Below, one piece after another: positions 1-8,216 of a stretch of DNA of 64,000 nucleotides. The translations under genes were made by a program, and so were the position numbers. Where the stretch lies: assembly GCA_958428365.1 (NCBI GenBank), contig CAUAFT010000010.1, forward strand, positions 1 through 64,000, read 5' to 3'. This stretch comes from an uncultured Lachnospiraceae bacterium. GTDB lineage: Bacteria > Bacillota > Clostridia > Lachnospirales > Lachnospiraceae. The stretch's first letter is position 1. Each line of letters starts with the position of its first letter. Below the pieces are notes generated by a model. That model was not told the origin of the DNA. It made no database searches and worked only from the letters and a program-made list of their open reading frames with translations.

Positions 1-705
1 CTCTTTCTCAATGAAAAGACGTTCCCCGTAGCTGTGGCTCCAGCCTTTTCCAAAAACGCTGCTTCTTCTGTCTATGCTGTTGTAATGGCGCTGAAATTCA
101 AGAACCGGAACGCCCTCGACCCTAAGATCTTTCTTCTGATAGATAAAATTTCCGGTATTCAGGTTTACGGGGTCTTTGCTGTAGTTGTTGGCTTCCTGAT
201 CTCCCCCTTTTAACGATGCCAGCGCCTCGTCCATCTGTCGATCGATCTCCAGGTCTGAACGTCTCCAGTCTGATTGGTAAGCATCCAGGGCTTTTTCAAA
301 GTCCTTATAGCTCCCCGTATCGCTTCCCTTTGGTATGAGTTCCTCCAGGTTTTGGATACGTTTGGTCATCTTTGCTACTTTTGCAGCTGCTGTCTTTGTA
401 TTTGTGGCAATTTTTCTATCCTGGCCTGGTATATCCGTATGCTGCTTTTTTAATCCTGTTTTTAGTTTTTCCTGATAACCGGCATAACCATTCCCGTTAA
501 ATGTTCCCTTAAGACTGGCCGCCATGCTAAGAAGTCCCTGATTGCGCAGGTCTGCGCTGATACTGCCCACGGTGGTATGTAATTTGTCACTCTCGGTCTT
601 CAGTGAAGCAAGAACCTGATCTGCTTCCTTCAGGAGGGTCTCTGTATATTTTGCCAGCTTTTTTATCTCCCCCGCATCAAAAACTCTGTTTTTTGCGATT
701 CCCAT
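1..705 (-). CDS. RHS-type polymorphic toxin, putative type VII effector (N-terminal part, cut by window edge)
   Basis: The frame opens at ATG 705, with AGGAG 10-13 nt upstream, and runs without a stop for 235 codons to base 1, so only the N-terminus is visible. Residues 1 to about 165 are alpha-helical and hydrophilic, have no signal peptide, and resemble the helical targeting heads of type VIIb effectors (LXG/WXG-like). From about residue 175 the protein switches to the entry module of RHS proteins (DUF6531): DPVNLNTGNF, then LEFQRHYNS, then GKGWSHSYGERL. In RHS toxins this precedes the YD-repeat shell and a variable C-terminal toxin. The gene lies directly downstream of the secretion genes and three small helical proteins, which supports export by that system. 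The toxin domain and any immunity gene lie outside the window. The RHS call is firm; secretion by the type VII machine is inferred. Confidence 0.85.
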   Translation of the reverse strand, partial: MGIAKNRVFDAGEIKKLAKYTETLLKEADQVLASLKTESDKLHTTVGSISADLRNQGLLSMAASLKGTFNGNGYAGYQEKLKTGLKKQHTDIPGQDRKIATNTKTAAAKVAKMTKRIQNLEELIPKGSDTGSYKDFEKALDAYQSDWRRSDLEIDRQMDEALASLKGGDQEANNYSKDPVNLNTGNFIYQKKDLRVEGVPVLEFQRHYNSIDRRSSVFGKGWSHSYGERLFIEKE

Positions 706-731
706 TATCTGTATTCTCCTTTATAATCCTC

Positions 732-1031
732 TTACATTTTCGCACCCTTCTTATAGGATCGATCCACTTGCTGAAATGATTTTGCTGTCGCCTGTATCAT
801 GTTCTGGAGCTTTTTTATGAATTTTGCAGTTTCCAGAACCGCCTTTTTTTCCTCCTTCAGCTCTTCCACGATTGCTCTCTGGTAATCTCCCTTACATCCT
901 TCCATTGCCAAGATCATTGTATCGTACTTTTCCCTTGCAACCTCCGCCAGCTTTTCCTCTGCATCCTTTTTCAGGGCATCTGTTTTCTCTTTTACTTTTC
1001 CATAATCGATGGAAATGTTCTCTGTTCCCAT
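732..1031 (-). CDS. Small helical WXG100-like protein, putative effector targeting partner
   Basis: This 99-residue protein is charged and almost entirely helical, with no membrane segment or signal peptide. Its size and predicted helix-turn-helix shape are those of WXG100-superfamily proteins, although no WxG motif is present. GGAGG sits 4 nt before the ATG. It is the last small gene before the RHS toxin (26 bp gap). In Bacillus and Streptococcus, small WXG100-like proteins of the DUF5344 or Lap type are encoded just upstream of LXG toxins and bind their N-terminal domain for export. A similar job is inferred from position and size only; family membership was not confirmed. Confidence 0.7.
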   Translation of the reverse strand: MGTENISIDYGKVKEKTDALKKDAEEKLAEVAREKYDTMILAMEGCKGDYQRAIVEELKEEKKAVLETAKFIKKLQNMIQATAKSFQQVDRSYKKGAKM

Positions 1032-1039
1032 ATTTCCTC

Positions 1040-1330
1040 CTACAGACTGATCTTATCTTTTTCGATCAGCATTTTTTCCATTGTTGCGACGCTGGTTTCG
1101 GAAATTTCAAAAGATTTTTCCAATCCCGGAAGAATCTTCTTTTCATAGGTTTCTATCAGCTTTTGCACTTTTTTAGAAGTTTTTTCAATATGAAATTCTT
1201 CTTTATCTTCCACCAATTTCTTCGTTTTTTTCAGTTCTCTGTTTATCTCTTTTAGCAGCGATGTATGGACGTTTTTTAATTTATCCAGCTCACTGTATGA
1301 CTTTTCCTGGGCATTCACTAATTTTGCCAT
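1040..1330 (-). CDS. Small helical WXG100-like protein
   Basis: This 96-residue, lysine/glutamate-rich protein is predicted to form two long helices, with no signal peptide, cysteine or membrane segment. AAGGAGG lies 7 nt upstream of the ATG. It sits between two other small helical genes with gaps of 8 and 12 bp, so all three are surely co-transcribed. The length fits a WXG100-superfamily hairpin but the WxG turn is missing. It probably acts as a partner or chaperone of the downstream RHS toxin. The exact family is not recognised. Confidence 0.68.
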   Translation of the reverse strand: MAKLVNAQEKSYSELDKLKNVHTSLLKEINRELKKTKKLVEDKEEFHIEKTSKKVQKLIETYEKKILPGLEKSFEISETSVATMEKMLIEKDKISL

Positions 1331-1342
1331 AACTCCGCCTCC

Positions 1343-1756
1343 TTATAACTGACTCTGTAAACTTACGATCTCCTGACTCAGCAAGGTGATCCTGCTATCC
1401 AAAGTCGTAAGCTGTTTATCGATCCACGACAGGATCTCTTCCGCTTTCCCCACCTTTTTGTCTATCTCTTTGATCTTCGCCTCGTTCTTCTTCTTCACAG
1501 TCTCTGCTGCTGCTCCCTCAAAGACATCTTTTTTTACGACCTCTTTTGCAATCTCATAACTGTTATATACTCTCTCTGCTTCTTTCCACCTATTGATCGC
1601 GTTTACTATGGCGGTCTTCTCCTGATTCAGCTCATTTTTCTTATTCTGACAGTCTCCAAGCATTCGATTCTTTTCCGTGATCTTTCCACTTACTTCCTTT
1701 TTTCTCTGTTCTTCCCGTTCTTCTTGCAGCTTTTCCCATATACTTTTTTCAGACAT
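1343..1756 (-). CDS. Coiled-coil protein of the type VII locus (DUF5082/YwqH-like)
   Basis: The product is a 137-residue, strongly helical, charged protein with heptad-like leucine/isoleucine spacing throughout. Two adjacent ATGs exist (1759 and 1756); GAGGAG is better spaced for the second. In size, composition and place it resembles YwqH (DUF5082) of Bacillus subtilis, where ywqH and ywqI precede an LXG toxin gene. Here it opens the accessory cluster that follows essC (12 bp gap) and ends with the RHS toxin. A role in effector targeting is inferred; sequence identity to DUF5082 is an impression, not a computed match. Confidence 0.65.
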   Translation of the reverse strand: MSEKSIWEKLQEEREEQRKKEVSGKITEKNRMLGDCQNKKNELNQEKTAIVNAINRWKEAERVYNSYEIAKEVVKKDVFEGAAAETVKKKNEAKIKEIDKKVGKAEEILSWIDKQLTTLDSRITLLSQEIVSLQSQL

Positions 1757-1768
1757 CATTTCTCCTCA

Positions 1769-4700
1769 CTAACATTCCGGTATCATAATTCTTGTAAACG
1801 CACCGTTATGAAACAGCAGTCCTCTGGTAAACTCAATTTTTTCATTGTAGGATACAGGAAAGATATCCAAATTTCCCTGATCTCCCAACACAAGTCCGTA
1901 TCGGGCATTTTTTATCCAGGAGGTCAGCTCGTCATATCCATGAAAACGGGTCGTATGTACTGCAAAGATGATCATAACTCCCATATCCGACGCTTTTTCC
2001 AAAATTTCCACAATAGTATCTTCATAGTCTTCATTGACCATCTCCACAAACTCGTCGGCTCTGTCCACAACGACATAGACCGGCTGCTGATCTTCCAGAA
2101 AATCTTTTACGGAAAGCTCCGGATCCTTTGACAAAGCATCCGCGAATTCCTCACTTCGGCTTTCCCCTATATATTTCATCTCATCTAAGAAAGCTGCCAG
2201 TTCTTCTTCCGTCTGTACAAACGTGGTACAGGAACAATTTCGGTAGCTGTTTAATTCCCGATTCTGTGAATCAAAGACATATACTGTCTGTTCCTCTGCA
2301 ATCTGATTCAAAATACCTTTCAGTGCATTCGTCTTTCCCCGTCCACTGTCTCCTACGATAACAAATGGAGACTGCATTCGGTACATTCCCTCTTTTTGAA
2401 CCTCTTCCACTTCCAGTCCCAGAATAATCTCCGGGTCTGTCTCCACGGTATCATAGTCTTCCAGCTGCGAATATCCCAGAGTCTCCGGCAGAATCGGTAT
2501 TTTCGGTGCCCGAATGCCGGGATAGGCTTCATTGATCTTCCCTACCGCCGCCTTAATATTCTCGATATAAGAGATTTCGTCCTCAAAAGGAACTGCCGTA
2601 TAGATCTGCATAATATTAATTCCCCTATATTTTACCACAGCTCTGCCTTTCTTGTCTGGTAGCTGATACTCACTTTTTCCAACAATATTTGTGATATCCG
2701 AGGCATCATACATATATCCGGCTATTTTTAACTTGATATTATTTAAGGTTCCGTATGCGATTCCCTGCTCCCCCTGCGCGGAGAAGATCAGATAAATTCC
2801 AAGACTTGCACCGTCCCTTGCGATCTTCGTGAACGCTTCCTCTTCGTCCATACCGATTTCTTTTAAAATATTCATGTTATCCACCGCAACAACAATGGCT
2901 TTTAAAGGTATCTCTGAAATCTGATTATATACGGAAAAATTCTGTGCTGATGTCTGCGCCATCAACTGTTTCCTGTACTTCATCTCCTTTTGTATCAGTC
3001 GGAAGAACTTCTCTCTTTTTTCCGCGTCATCATAGGTAATATAATCCGCCGTGTGTGCCAGTTCCTTTAATGTGATCAGAGCGCTGTTGCCGAAATCAAA
3101 GAGATAAAAATTCAGATCTGACACCCGGTTCTTCCTCGCAAGGGTCAAAATACAAGTTGTGAGCACTGTGGATTTTCCATAACCGCTTGCCGAAAAAAAT
3201 CCAAGATTCCCTTCCTTCTCCAGATCTACCAGCAGCTCTTCCTGACTCTGCTGATCCGGTATATCCACGACTCCAAGGGGAAATACCAGATCCAGTTTTT
3301 CCTGCGCTGACACATCCAGAACCGGTGTGACCATTCGATCCGGCAGAGACGGAAGCCACGGCTTCGGTACCCTCTTACAATGCTGCTGTTCAAAAACCTC
3401 ATTGACATGATCCACCACTGCCTCTAACTGTGTCTTCTTTTTTTCATGACTTTCCTCTTCCGAACCGAGATCTTCATTTAAAAGTTCTCCCTGTCCCAGC
3501 TCATTCATCAGATAGACCCGGTTATCCGTCTGTTCTCCCTCTCCTTCCTGCTCTATGCCTGCACCGCTCCATGCAGATTGAAACAATTCATAGATCTCAT
3601 TATTTCCTACCTGCAGATACGCGCGCCCCGGCTGTGTGATAAATGCGGCGTCTCCGGTCTTAAGGATTTCCCGGCTGTCTCCCTCATCCTGTACTTTTAA
3701 GGCAAGTTTGAATTTTGAGTTCGACCAGATTTGATCGTCCACCACACCGGAAGGTTTCTGTGTAGCAAGGATCAGATGTACTCCCAGGCTTCGTCCGATT
3801 CTTGCGGTAGAGATTAACTCTGCCATAAAATCCGGCTGCTCTTTTTTCAGCTCCGCAAACTCATCACTGATTAAAAAAAGATGCGGAATCGGAATATCAG
3901 CTTCTCCGTTTTTAAACAACTTATTATATCCATTGATATGATTCACACCGTGATCACTGAATATCTGCTGACGGCGCTTCAATTCGCTCTTGATGGAAGC
4001 CATCGCCCTCAGACTCTCTGAACCGTCCAGATTCGTGATAGTTCCCAGAAGATGCGGAAGATTTTTGAACAGTCCTGCCATTCCCCCGCCTTTGTAATCA
4101 ATCAGTAGAAATCCCACTTCATACGGATGAAAATTCACAGCCAGAGACAGTATATAGGACTGTATGATTTCCGACTTACCGGATCCTGTTGTTCCCGCCA
4201 CAAGCCCGTGAGGTCCGTGTGCTTTTTCATGCAGGTTCAGATATACAAATTCTTCATTTCCGCGTACTCCCAACGGAACTGCCAGAGACTTATGAGACTG
4301 ATTTTTCCCCCAGCGTTCCGCCACTCCAAGGTCCTCCGCCTTGTCCACCTGGTACATCTCGTAAAAGGTAATATTTTCCGGGATCCTGGATACGATTCCC
4401 TGCTCATGATGCAACACACTGAGATTGCGGGCAATCCACTCCAAATTTGCAGTTCCGATCCGGTAGAAACACAGATTTTGATTCACGAATTTTTTCTCGT
4501 TCAACACCAGATTTCCTTTTTGAGAATCCAGCACCTCCAGAACTGTTCCGATATTATCCGGCAGATTTGCCATCTGCTGTGTCGTATAAATAATGGAAAA
4601 TGCCAGATGACTCCCACTCTTATCCAAATATTCCATAATCGCATGAGAAGAAATCAGCTTTGGGTCGTCGATCACAAATAGAAAATACGGTGAAAAACGG

Positions 4701-5935
4701 GTCTCTTTCTTTTTCTCATCCCATTTTAATTTGCGATCCTTCAAAATCTGCAAAACACTGCCAAGCACCTGATCCCTCATCTGCTCTGAATTAATGATTC
4801 CTCTGAGATTCAACGCCTGTATCTTACAGTGGGGAAGCCATTTCATCCACTCAAATTCCTCATCATATTCTCTGTCATAAATGGTAATGATCTGCAGATC
4901 GTGATAACTCTGCGCAAAAGCAAGCTGTGTAATCAGAAGATTTAACTGCTCATGAACACACTCTTTGTCACCCACCAGCCCAAGATGCGCCTTTTTCAAA
5001 TCTATGATCCTTGGCTTTTCTTCCAGCCGCTGAAATGTATTCCTGAGATTTTCTCCCTCCAGCTCCAGCTCATCTTTTTCATCTCCCCTGCGATCCTCTT
5101 CCAACTGAATTGGAAAACTGACATTCGTCTCGCTGTATCCCACGGAAACTGTCAGAAAATCCTCATCGTGCATGTTTCTCTCATAGATACGAGAACTGTA
5201 TTCCGCCGTCAGTCTCTCGATTTCCTCTATATGAGGGTAGTTATAGGCCCATGCCTCCATCTCTTTTTCTCTGGCATGATTCAATTCCTTCCTTTTCTCT
5301 ACCAGATAATCCTGATAACTCTCCTCCCTTCTCTCATTTTTAAGGCGGCATTCTTTTCTTTCGTCAAAATATTTTACCACTGTGAATACGGTTGTCATGG
5401 CAGTGGTCAGTGAGGAAAGCGCCATGATTCCTCCCATATTGGAAAAGATGCTGATTGCAACCGTCACTGCCATCATGAAAAGAGGCGGCAGTATCATCTG
5501 CAGCAGGCTTCCCTTTCCCATGGTTGCTTTATCTGACGGTTTACGAATCTCAATCTCATCCTTGGGAATCCTCTTTATGATCCTTGGAGACCTTTTATAA
5601 TTGGGAAATCCCTCAAATTCATAATTTTCCGGATGTAATTCCAGCAGATTTGTCCGGTAAGAATCCTGTGCCCCATTGATCAGAATCTGCTCCTGTCCAA
5701 ATATGATCTCACAATCCTGTATCTGAAGCCTGCTCTCTTCCTCGATCCGGTACGTTCCCTGACAAAGTTCCTCTTCCTGCCACAGACATGATCCGGTTCC
5801 CTTGCAGGCATAAACCTGCAGCAGGTCGTCTTTTACCATTGCCAACACCGGGTTGTCCTCAATCACCAGATCCTCTTCCTCACACCCAATGGTGATCATC
5901 TTTTTTCTCTCGTAAATTTTCTCTTTCTTTTGCAT
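1769..5935 (-). CDS. essC: Type VIIb secretion ATPase EssC (FtsK/SpoIIIE family)
   Basis: This is the membrane-bound motor of type VIIb secretion, 1388 residues, near the usual EssC length. Residues 1 to about 100 look like the FHA-type regulatory head. A hydrophobic pair at about 145-190 gives two membrane spans. Three ATPase domains follow, each with an intact P-loop: GTTGSGKSE (about 580), ASGYGKST (about 917) and GDSGRGKT (about 1197). The first domain also carries DYKGGG and the acidic LISDEF strand typical of FtsK proteins. Retention of all three P-loops is notable because EssC domains 2 and 3 are often degenerate. Two starts are possible (5935, or ATG 12 codons later); both have weak ribosome-binding sites. 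It lies 18 bp after essB. Confidence 0.95.
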   Translation of the reverse strand: MQKKEKIYERKKMITIGCEEEDLVIEDNPVLAMVKDDLLQVYACKGTGSCLWQEEELCQGTYRIEEESRLQIQDCEIIFGQEQILINGAQDSYRTNLLELHPENYEFEGFPNYKRSPRIIKRIPKDEIEIRKPSDKATMGKGSLLQMILPPLFMMAVTVAISIFSNMGGIMALSSLTTAMTTVFTVVKYFDERKECRLKNERREESYQDYLVEKRKELNHAREKEMEAWAYNYPHIEEIERLTAEYSSRIYERNMHDEDFLTVSVGYSETNVSFPIQLEEDRRGDEKDELELEGENLRNTFQRLEEKPRIIDLKKAHLGLVGDKECVHEQLNLLITQLAFAQSYHDLQIITIYDREYDEEFEWMKWLPHCKIQALNLRGIINSEQMRDQVLGSVLQILKDRKLKWDEKKKETRFSPYFLFVIDDPKLISSHAIMEYLDKSGSHLAFSIIYTTQQMANLPDNIGTVLEVLDSQKGNLVLNEKKFVNQNLCFYRIGTANLEWIARNLSVLHHEQGIVSRIPENITFYEMYQVDKAEDLGVAERWGKNQSHKSLAVPLGVRGNEEFVYLNLHEKAHGPHGLVAGTTGSGKSEIIQSYILSLAVNFHPYEVGFLLIDYKGGGMAGLFKNLPHLLGTITNLDGSESLRAMASIKSELKRRQQIFSDHGVNHINGYNKLFKNGEADIPIPHLFLISDEFAELKKEQPDFMAELISTARIGRSLGVHLILATQKPSGVVDDQIWSNSKFKLALKVQDEGDSREILKTGDAAFITQPGRAYLQVGNNEIYELFQSAWSGAGIEQEGEGEQTDNRVYLMNELGQGELLNEDLGSEEESHEKKKTQLEAVVDHVNEVFEQQHCKRVPKPWLPSLPDRMVTPVLDVSAQEKLDLVFPLGVVDIPDQQSQEELLVDLEKEGNLGFFSASGYGKSTVLTTCILTLARKNRVSDLNFYLFDFGNSALITLKELAHTADYITYDDAEKREKFFRLIQKEMKYRKQLMAQTSAQNFSVYNQISEIPLKAIVVAVDNMNILKEIGMDEEEAFTKIARDGASLGIYLIFSAQGEQGIAYGTLNNIKLKIAGYMYDASDITNIVGKSEYQLPDKKGRAVVKYRGINIMQIYTAVPFEDEISYIENIKAAVGKINEAYPGIRAPKIPILPETLGYSQLEDYDTVETDPEIILGLEVEEVQKEGMYRMQSPFVIVGDSGRGKTNALKGILNQIAEEQTVYVFDSQNRELNSYRNCSCTTFVQTEEELAAFLDEMKYIGESRSEEFADALSKDPELSVKDFLEDQQPVYVVVDRADEFVEMVNEDYEDTIVEILEKASDMGVMIIFAVHTTRFHGYDELTSWIKNARYGLVLGDQGNLDIFPVSYNEKIEFTRGLLFHNGAFTRIMIPEC

Positions 5936-5953
5936 ATTCCACTCTTCCCCCGC

Positions 5954-7120
5954 CTATTCTTCCATGTCCAGTATATCAATCTCTTCCGGGTTGTCTTCCT
6001 TCTGCTTTTCATCATCGGAGGAATCCTCCTCTTCCTGCTGATTAGACAGCTCTTCGATCTTGCTTTCTATTTTTTCAAGTCTCTCACTTTTTTCCTCTCC
6101 GGCAATCTCTGTATCTGTCTCCAGCATATTCTTCTCTTTTAAATAAGCATAGAGAAGCAGATCGTTATTCGACACCTGCTGTGCAATATTTTCAGCCTCT
6201 TCCGTATCCAGCCTTCCCATAGCAATCCAATAGTCCAGAACTTTCTCATTGGTATCCAGCGAAAGGGCGCTCATGATATTTTTCTTCTGCTCATCCGTCA
6301 GACTTTCACTTTGAATATAGGCATTGGCAAGCACATATTTGTCATACACGGAAAATCTGGAAGAATCCACCTCCTTATATGCATCGATCACACCGCTGTA
6401 GTTTACTCTGAGATAATTTTCTTCAGCTGTAATCACCGCCTTCTGATAGGGACGTTCCCAGATCAGAAAATATCCCAAGAATGCCGCCGCCAGAACAAGC
6501 AATCCCGTTACGATTCGAAGCGTCATTTTTGTTCTGTGATATTTTCCCGCGTCAATCTCTATTTTTTTCGTCCTGCGTTCTTCTACGAGTCGCTCATATT
6601 CTTCCAACAGACATTCCCGTATCTCGTCTCCACTGTTCTTTTCAGATATTTTCTCCAGGAATTTGTCTTTCTTTAAGAGTTCCATTCCACCATCATAATA
6701 GTCCTCAAAAGAATATTTATCCTGAAGTGCAAATCCGATCAGCGCCTTATATTGATTTAAAAAATCCTCCTCCTCAAAGATCTCTCCCCTTCCATATACA
6801 TCGCGGAACATCACCGCCACCTGATTATGGATATCATAATATATATTTTCCGGATGAAAACTGATCTTATATTTGCGGCAGACTTCCATCAGATTCATAC
6901 AATCCATGAGATTAATAAGAATCTGCTCTCTCTGTTCCTCTTTGATGTTTTCAAAGCTCCGGTAACCTTCCGTATCATATGTAAAAATAATCTCTTCTTT
7001 TTTCTCTTCAAAAGTACTTTCCAAAAACCCTTTTCTGGAAAATGCCAGTCTGCCCCAGTCATAGCTGCTCTGTGCCGCCATCTCTGCCTTTCGCACAACC
7101 TTCTCCTGCTTATTATTCAT
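5954..7120 (-). CDS. essB: Type VII secretion membrane protein EssB (YukC)
   Basis: EssB is a core membrane component of type VIIb machines. The 388-residue protein has a cytosolic pseudokinase-like N-terminal half (about 1-205), one membrane span at about 207-228 (GLLVLAAAFLGYFLIW) and an extracytoplasmic helical domain. The tail beyond about 345 is highly acidic and low-complexity. Length and topology match the YukC/EssB family. It overlaps the upstream EssA-like frame by 8 bp and is followed by essC after 18 bp, the usual order in Bacillota. Confidence 0.93.
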   Translation of the reverse strand: MNNKQEKVVRKAEMAAQSSYDWGRLAFSRKGFLESTFEEKKEEIIFTYDTEGYRSFENIKEEQREQILINLMDCMNLMEVCRKYKISFHPENIYYDIHNQVAVMFRDVYGRGEIFEEEDFLNQYKALIGFALQDKYSFEDYYDGGMELLKKDKFLEKISEKNSGDEIRECLLEEYERLVEERRTKKIEIDAGKYHRTKMTLRIVTGLLVLAAAFLGYFLIWERPYQKAVITAEENYLRVNYSGVIDAYKEVDSSRFSVYDKYVLANAYIQSESLTDEQKKNIMSALSLDTNEKVLDYWIAMGRLDTEEAENIAQQVSNNDLLLYAYLKEKNMLETDTEIAGEEKSERLEKIESKIEELSNQQEEEDSSDDEKQKEDNPEEIDILDMEE

Positions 7121-7559
7121 AACCGTTTTCCTCTTCTATTTTCTGATGTTTTTTCTTTTTTAAATAGTTTCCCCACAGGATTCCAAAAAGCAGACAGATC
7201 ATAATTCCTCCTGCCCAGAAAAAGGTCTGTTCCTGTCTGATCTCCTTTTCATAATCCTGGTTCATTACGATCACCATACGTTCGTCAAAAAGTTCCTGTA
7301 TAAAATTCTGTTCTTTCTCCTTCGTTTTCGACCGACTTACAAAAATATTTTCTTTTATCTCTCTTTCCTTTTCCTCCTGCTCTCTGGCAGATTGTTCATT
7401 CTCCTCCATACGGCTGTCTGTAAATAACTGTATCCCGTACAGGTCAGACAATGAATTATAGGTTTTCGAGCGATTATGGACAATGTCCGTATTCAATTCC
7501 AGATCGTTTTCTCCGTCTTCTGATGTTTCCTGCGCATTCCAAATGATTTCTATTCCCAT
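7113..7559 (-). CDS. essA: EssA-like type VII secretion membrane protein
   Basis: This 148-residue protein has one membrane span near its C-terminus (about 113-131, FFWAGGIMICLLFGILWG) followed by a short lysine-rich cytosolic tail. Ahead of it is a charged helical region. The pattern of a short beta-like start (LELNTD), a KEREIKENIF helix and a late membrane anchor resembles Staphylococcus EssA, and the position between yukD and essB is the expected one. The N-terminal hydrophobic segment of staphylococcal EssA is absent. The gene starts 5 bp after yukD and overlaps essB by 8 bp. The call rests on layout and resemblance, so confidence is moderate. Confidence 0.68.
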   Translation of the reverse strand: MGIEIIWNAQETSEDGENDLELNTDIVHNRSKTYNSLSDLYGIQLFTDSRMEENEQSAREQEEKEREIKENIFVSRSKTKEKEQNFIQELFDERMVIVMNQDYEKEIRQEQTFFWAGGIMICLLFGILWGNYLKKKKHQKIEEENGYE

Positions 7560-7564
7560 TTTTC

Positions 7565-7792
7565 CTATCTTATCCTCAAAATGTCTCCCTGAAAAATTCC
7601 ATTCTCCCGATATCCTACATCTACCGGAACATCTCTTTTTTTACGGACCGAATAAATTCTGGACGGAATCTCTTCCTCCGTCATGGGCAGCATGGATTTT
7701 TCAATCAATATCTGCAGCGTATTCTGTATTGTACTGTTTTCATCTGCCATAATGTCATATTTTAATTTTCCTGCTTCCACTGTGATAACCAC
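7565..7792 (-). CDS. yukD: YukD/EsaB ubiquitin-like protein of the type VII locus
   Basis: This 75-residue protein has a ubiquitin-like fold pattern: VVITVEAGKLKYDI as beta hairpin, a helix around TIQNTLQILI, and a C-terminal GDILRIR strand, typical of YukD/EsaB. The start is GTG 7792, preceded by AAGGAGG with a 7-nt spacer. The longer frame from ATG 7852 would translate a strong RNA hairpin and add 20 proline/glycine-rich residues not expected in the family, so it is rejected. EsaB is a small cytosolic component or regulator needed for type VIIb secretion. It lies between the WXG100 gene and the EssA-like gene. Confidence 0.88.
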   Translation of the reverse strand: MVITVEAGKLKYDIMADENSTIQNTLQILIEKSMLPMTEEEIPSRIYSVRKKRDVPVDVGYRENGIFQGDILRIR

Positions 7793-7823
7793 TTTCCATC
7801 CTCCTTGCCTGTTCTCTGGATAT

Positions 7824-7849
7824 GGGCAGCCGCCGTAAGACGGCCGCCC
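7824..7849 (-). repeat. Strong RNA hairpin between WXG100 gene and yukD
   Basis: In minus-strand RNA this forms an 11-bp stem (GGGCGGCCGUC / GGCGGCUGCCC) closed by a UUAC loop. Two of the pairs are G-U, so the stem is fully paired only in the sense transcript; the complementary strand would have two A-C mismatches. No U-run follows, so it is not a standard terminator. It lies 7 nt after the WXG100 stop and ends about 32 nt before the yukD start. It may stabilise the 3' end of the WXG100 message or mark a processing site. Confidence 0.75.
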
Positions 7850-7855
7850 CATACA

Positions 7856-8149
7856 TTACTGTACCTTGCTGCTTGAATATGCCTGGTCCAATGCTTTCAT
7901 ATCTGACAAATATTTTTCCGTAGAACTGATTAGGCTTTTCACCACCTCCAAAGTCTTGGTAAAATTCTTTGTCAGCTTCTGATAATCAGCCTTATAGACC
8001 GGACTTGCATCCGCCGTCCAATTATTACAGAGATTGGTGACCTGAGTTGTCATATTCTTCGTTGTCTGCTGAAAGTTCCCGCACTCTGTTTTCAACTGCT
8101 TGATCGCCTTCTCCATCTCGTCATACTTCATACTTAATTGATTTGCCAT
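7856..8149 (-). CDS. esxA: WXG100 family secreted protein (EsxA-like)
   Basis: This 97-residue helical hairpin protein is the canonical small substrate of type VII secretion. The central turn reads NNWTADAS, so the WxG motif is W44-T45-A46, with alanine in place of glycine. Two cysteines (23 and 41) flank the first helix. AAGGAGG lies about 7 nt upstream. The gene sits between esaA and yukD as in Bacillus yukE loci, and is followed at once by an RNA hairpin. Secreted WXG100 proteins act as dimers and are needed for machine activity. Confidence 0.93.
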   Translation of the reverse strand: MANQLSMKYDEMEKAIKQLKTECGNFQQTTKNMTTQVTNLCNNWTADASPVYKADYQKLTKNFTKTLEVVKSLISSTEKYLSDMKALDQAYSSSKVQ

Positions 8150-8216
8150 TCTTTTTTCCTCCTTGTACTTGTTTTTTGTTTATAAATAATTACGATTCTG
8201 GTAATTCAAAATCATA

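Noticed and set aside
7793..7852. N-terminal extension of YukD from ATG 7852
   Set aside because: It would translate the RNA hairpin, has no ribosome-binding site, and GTG 7792 has an ideal one.
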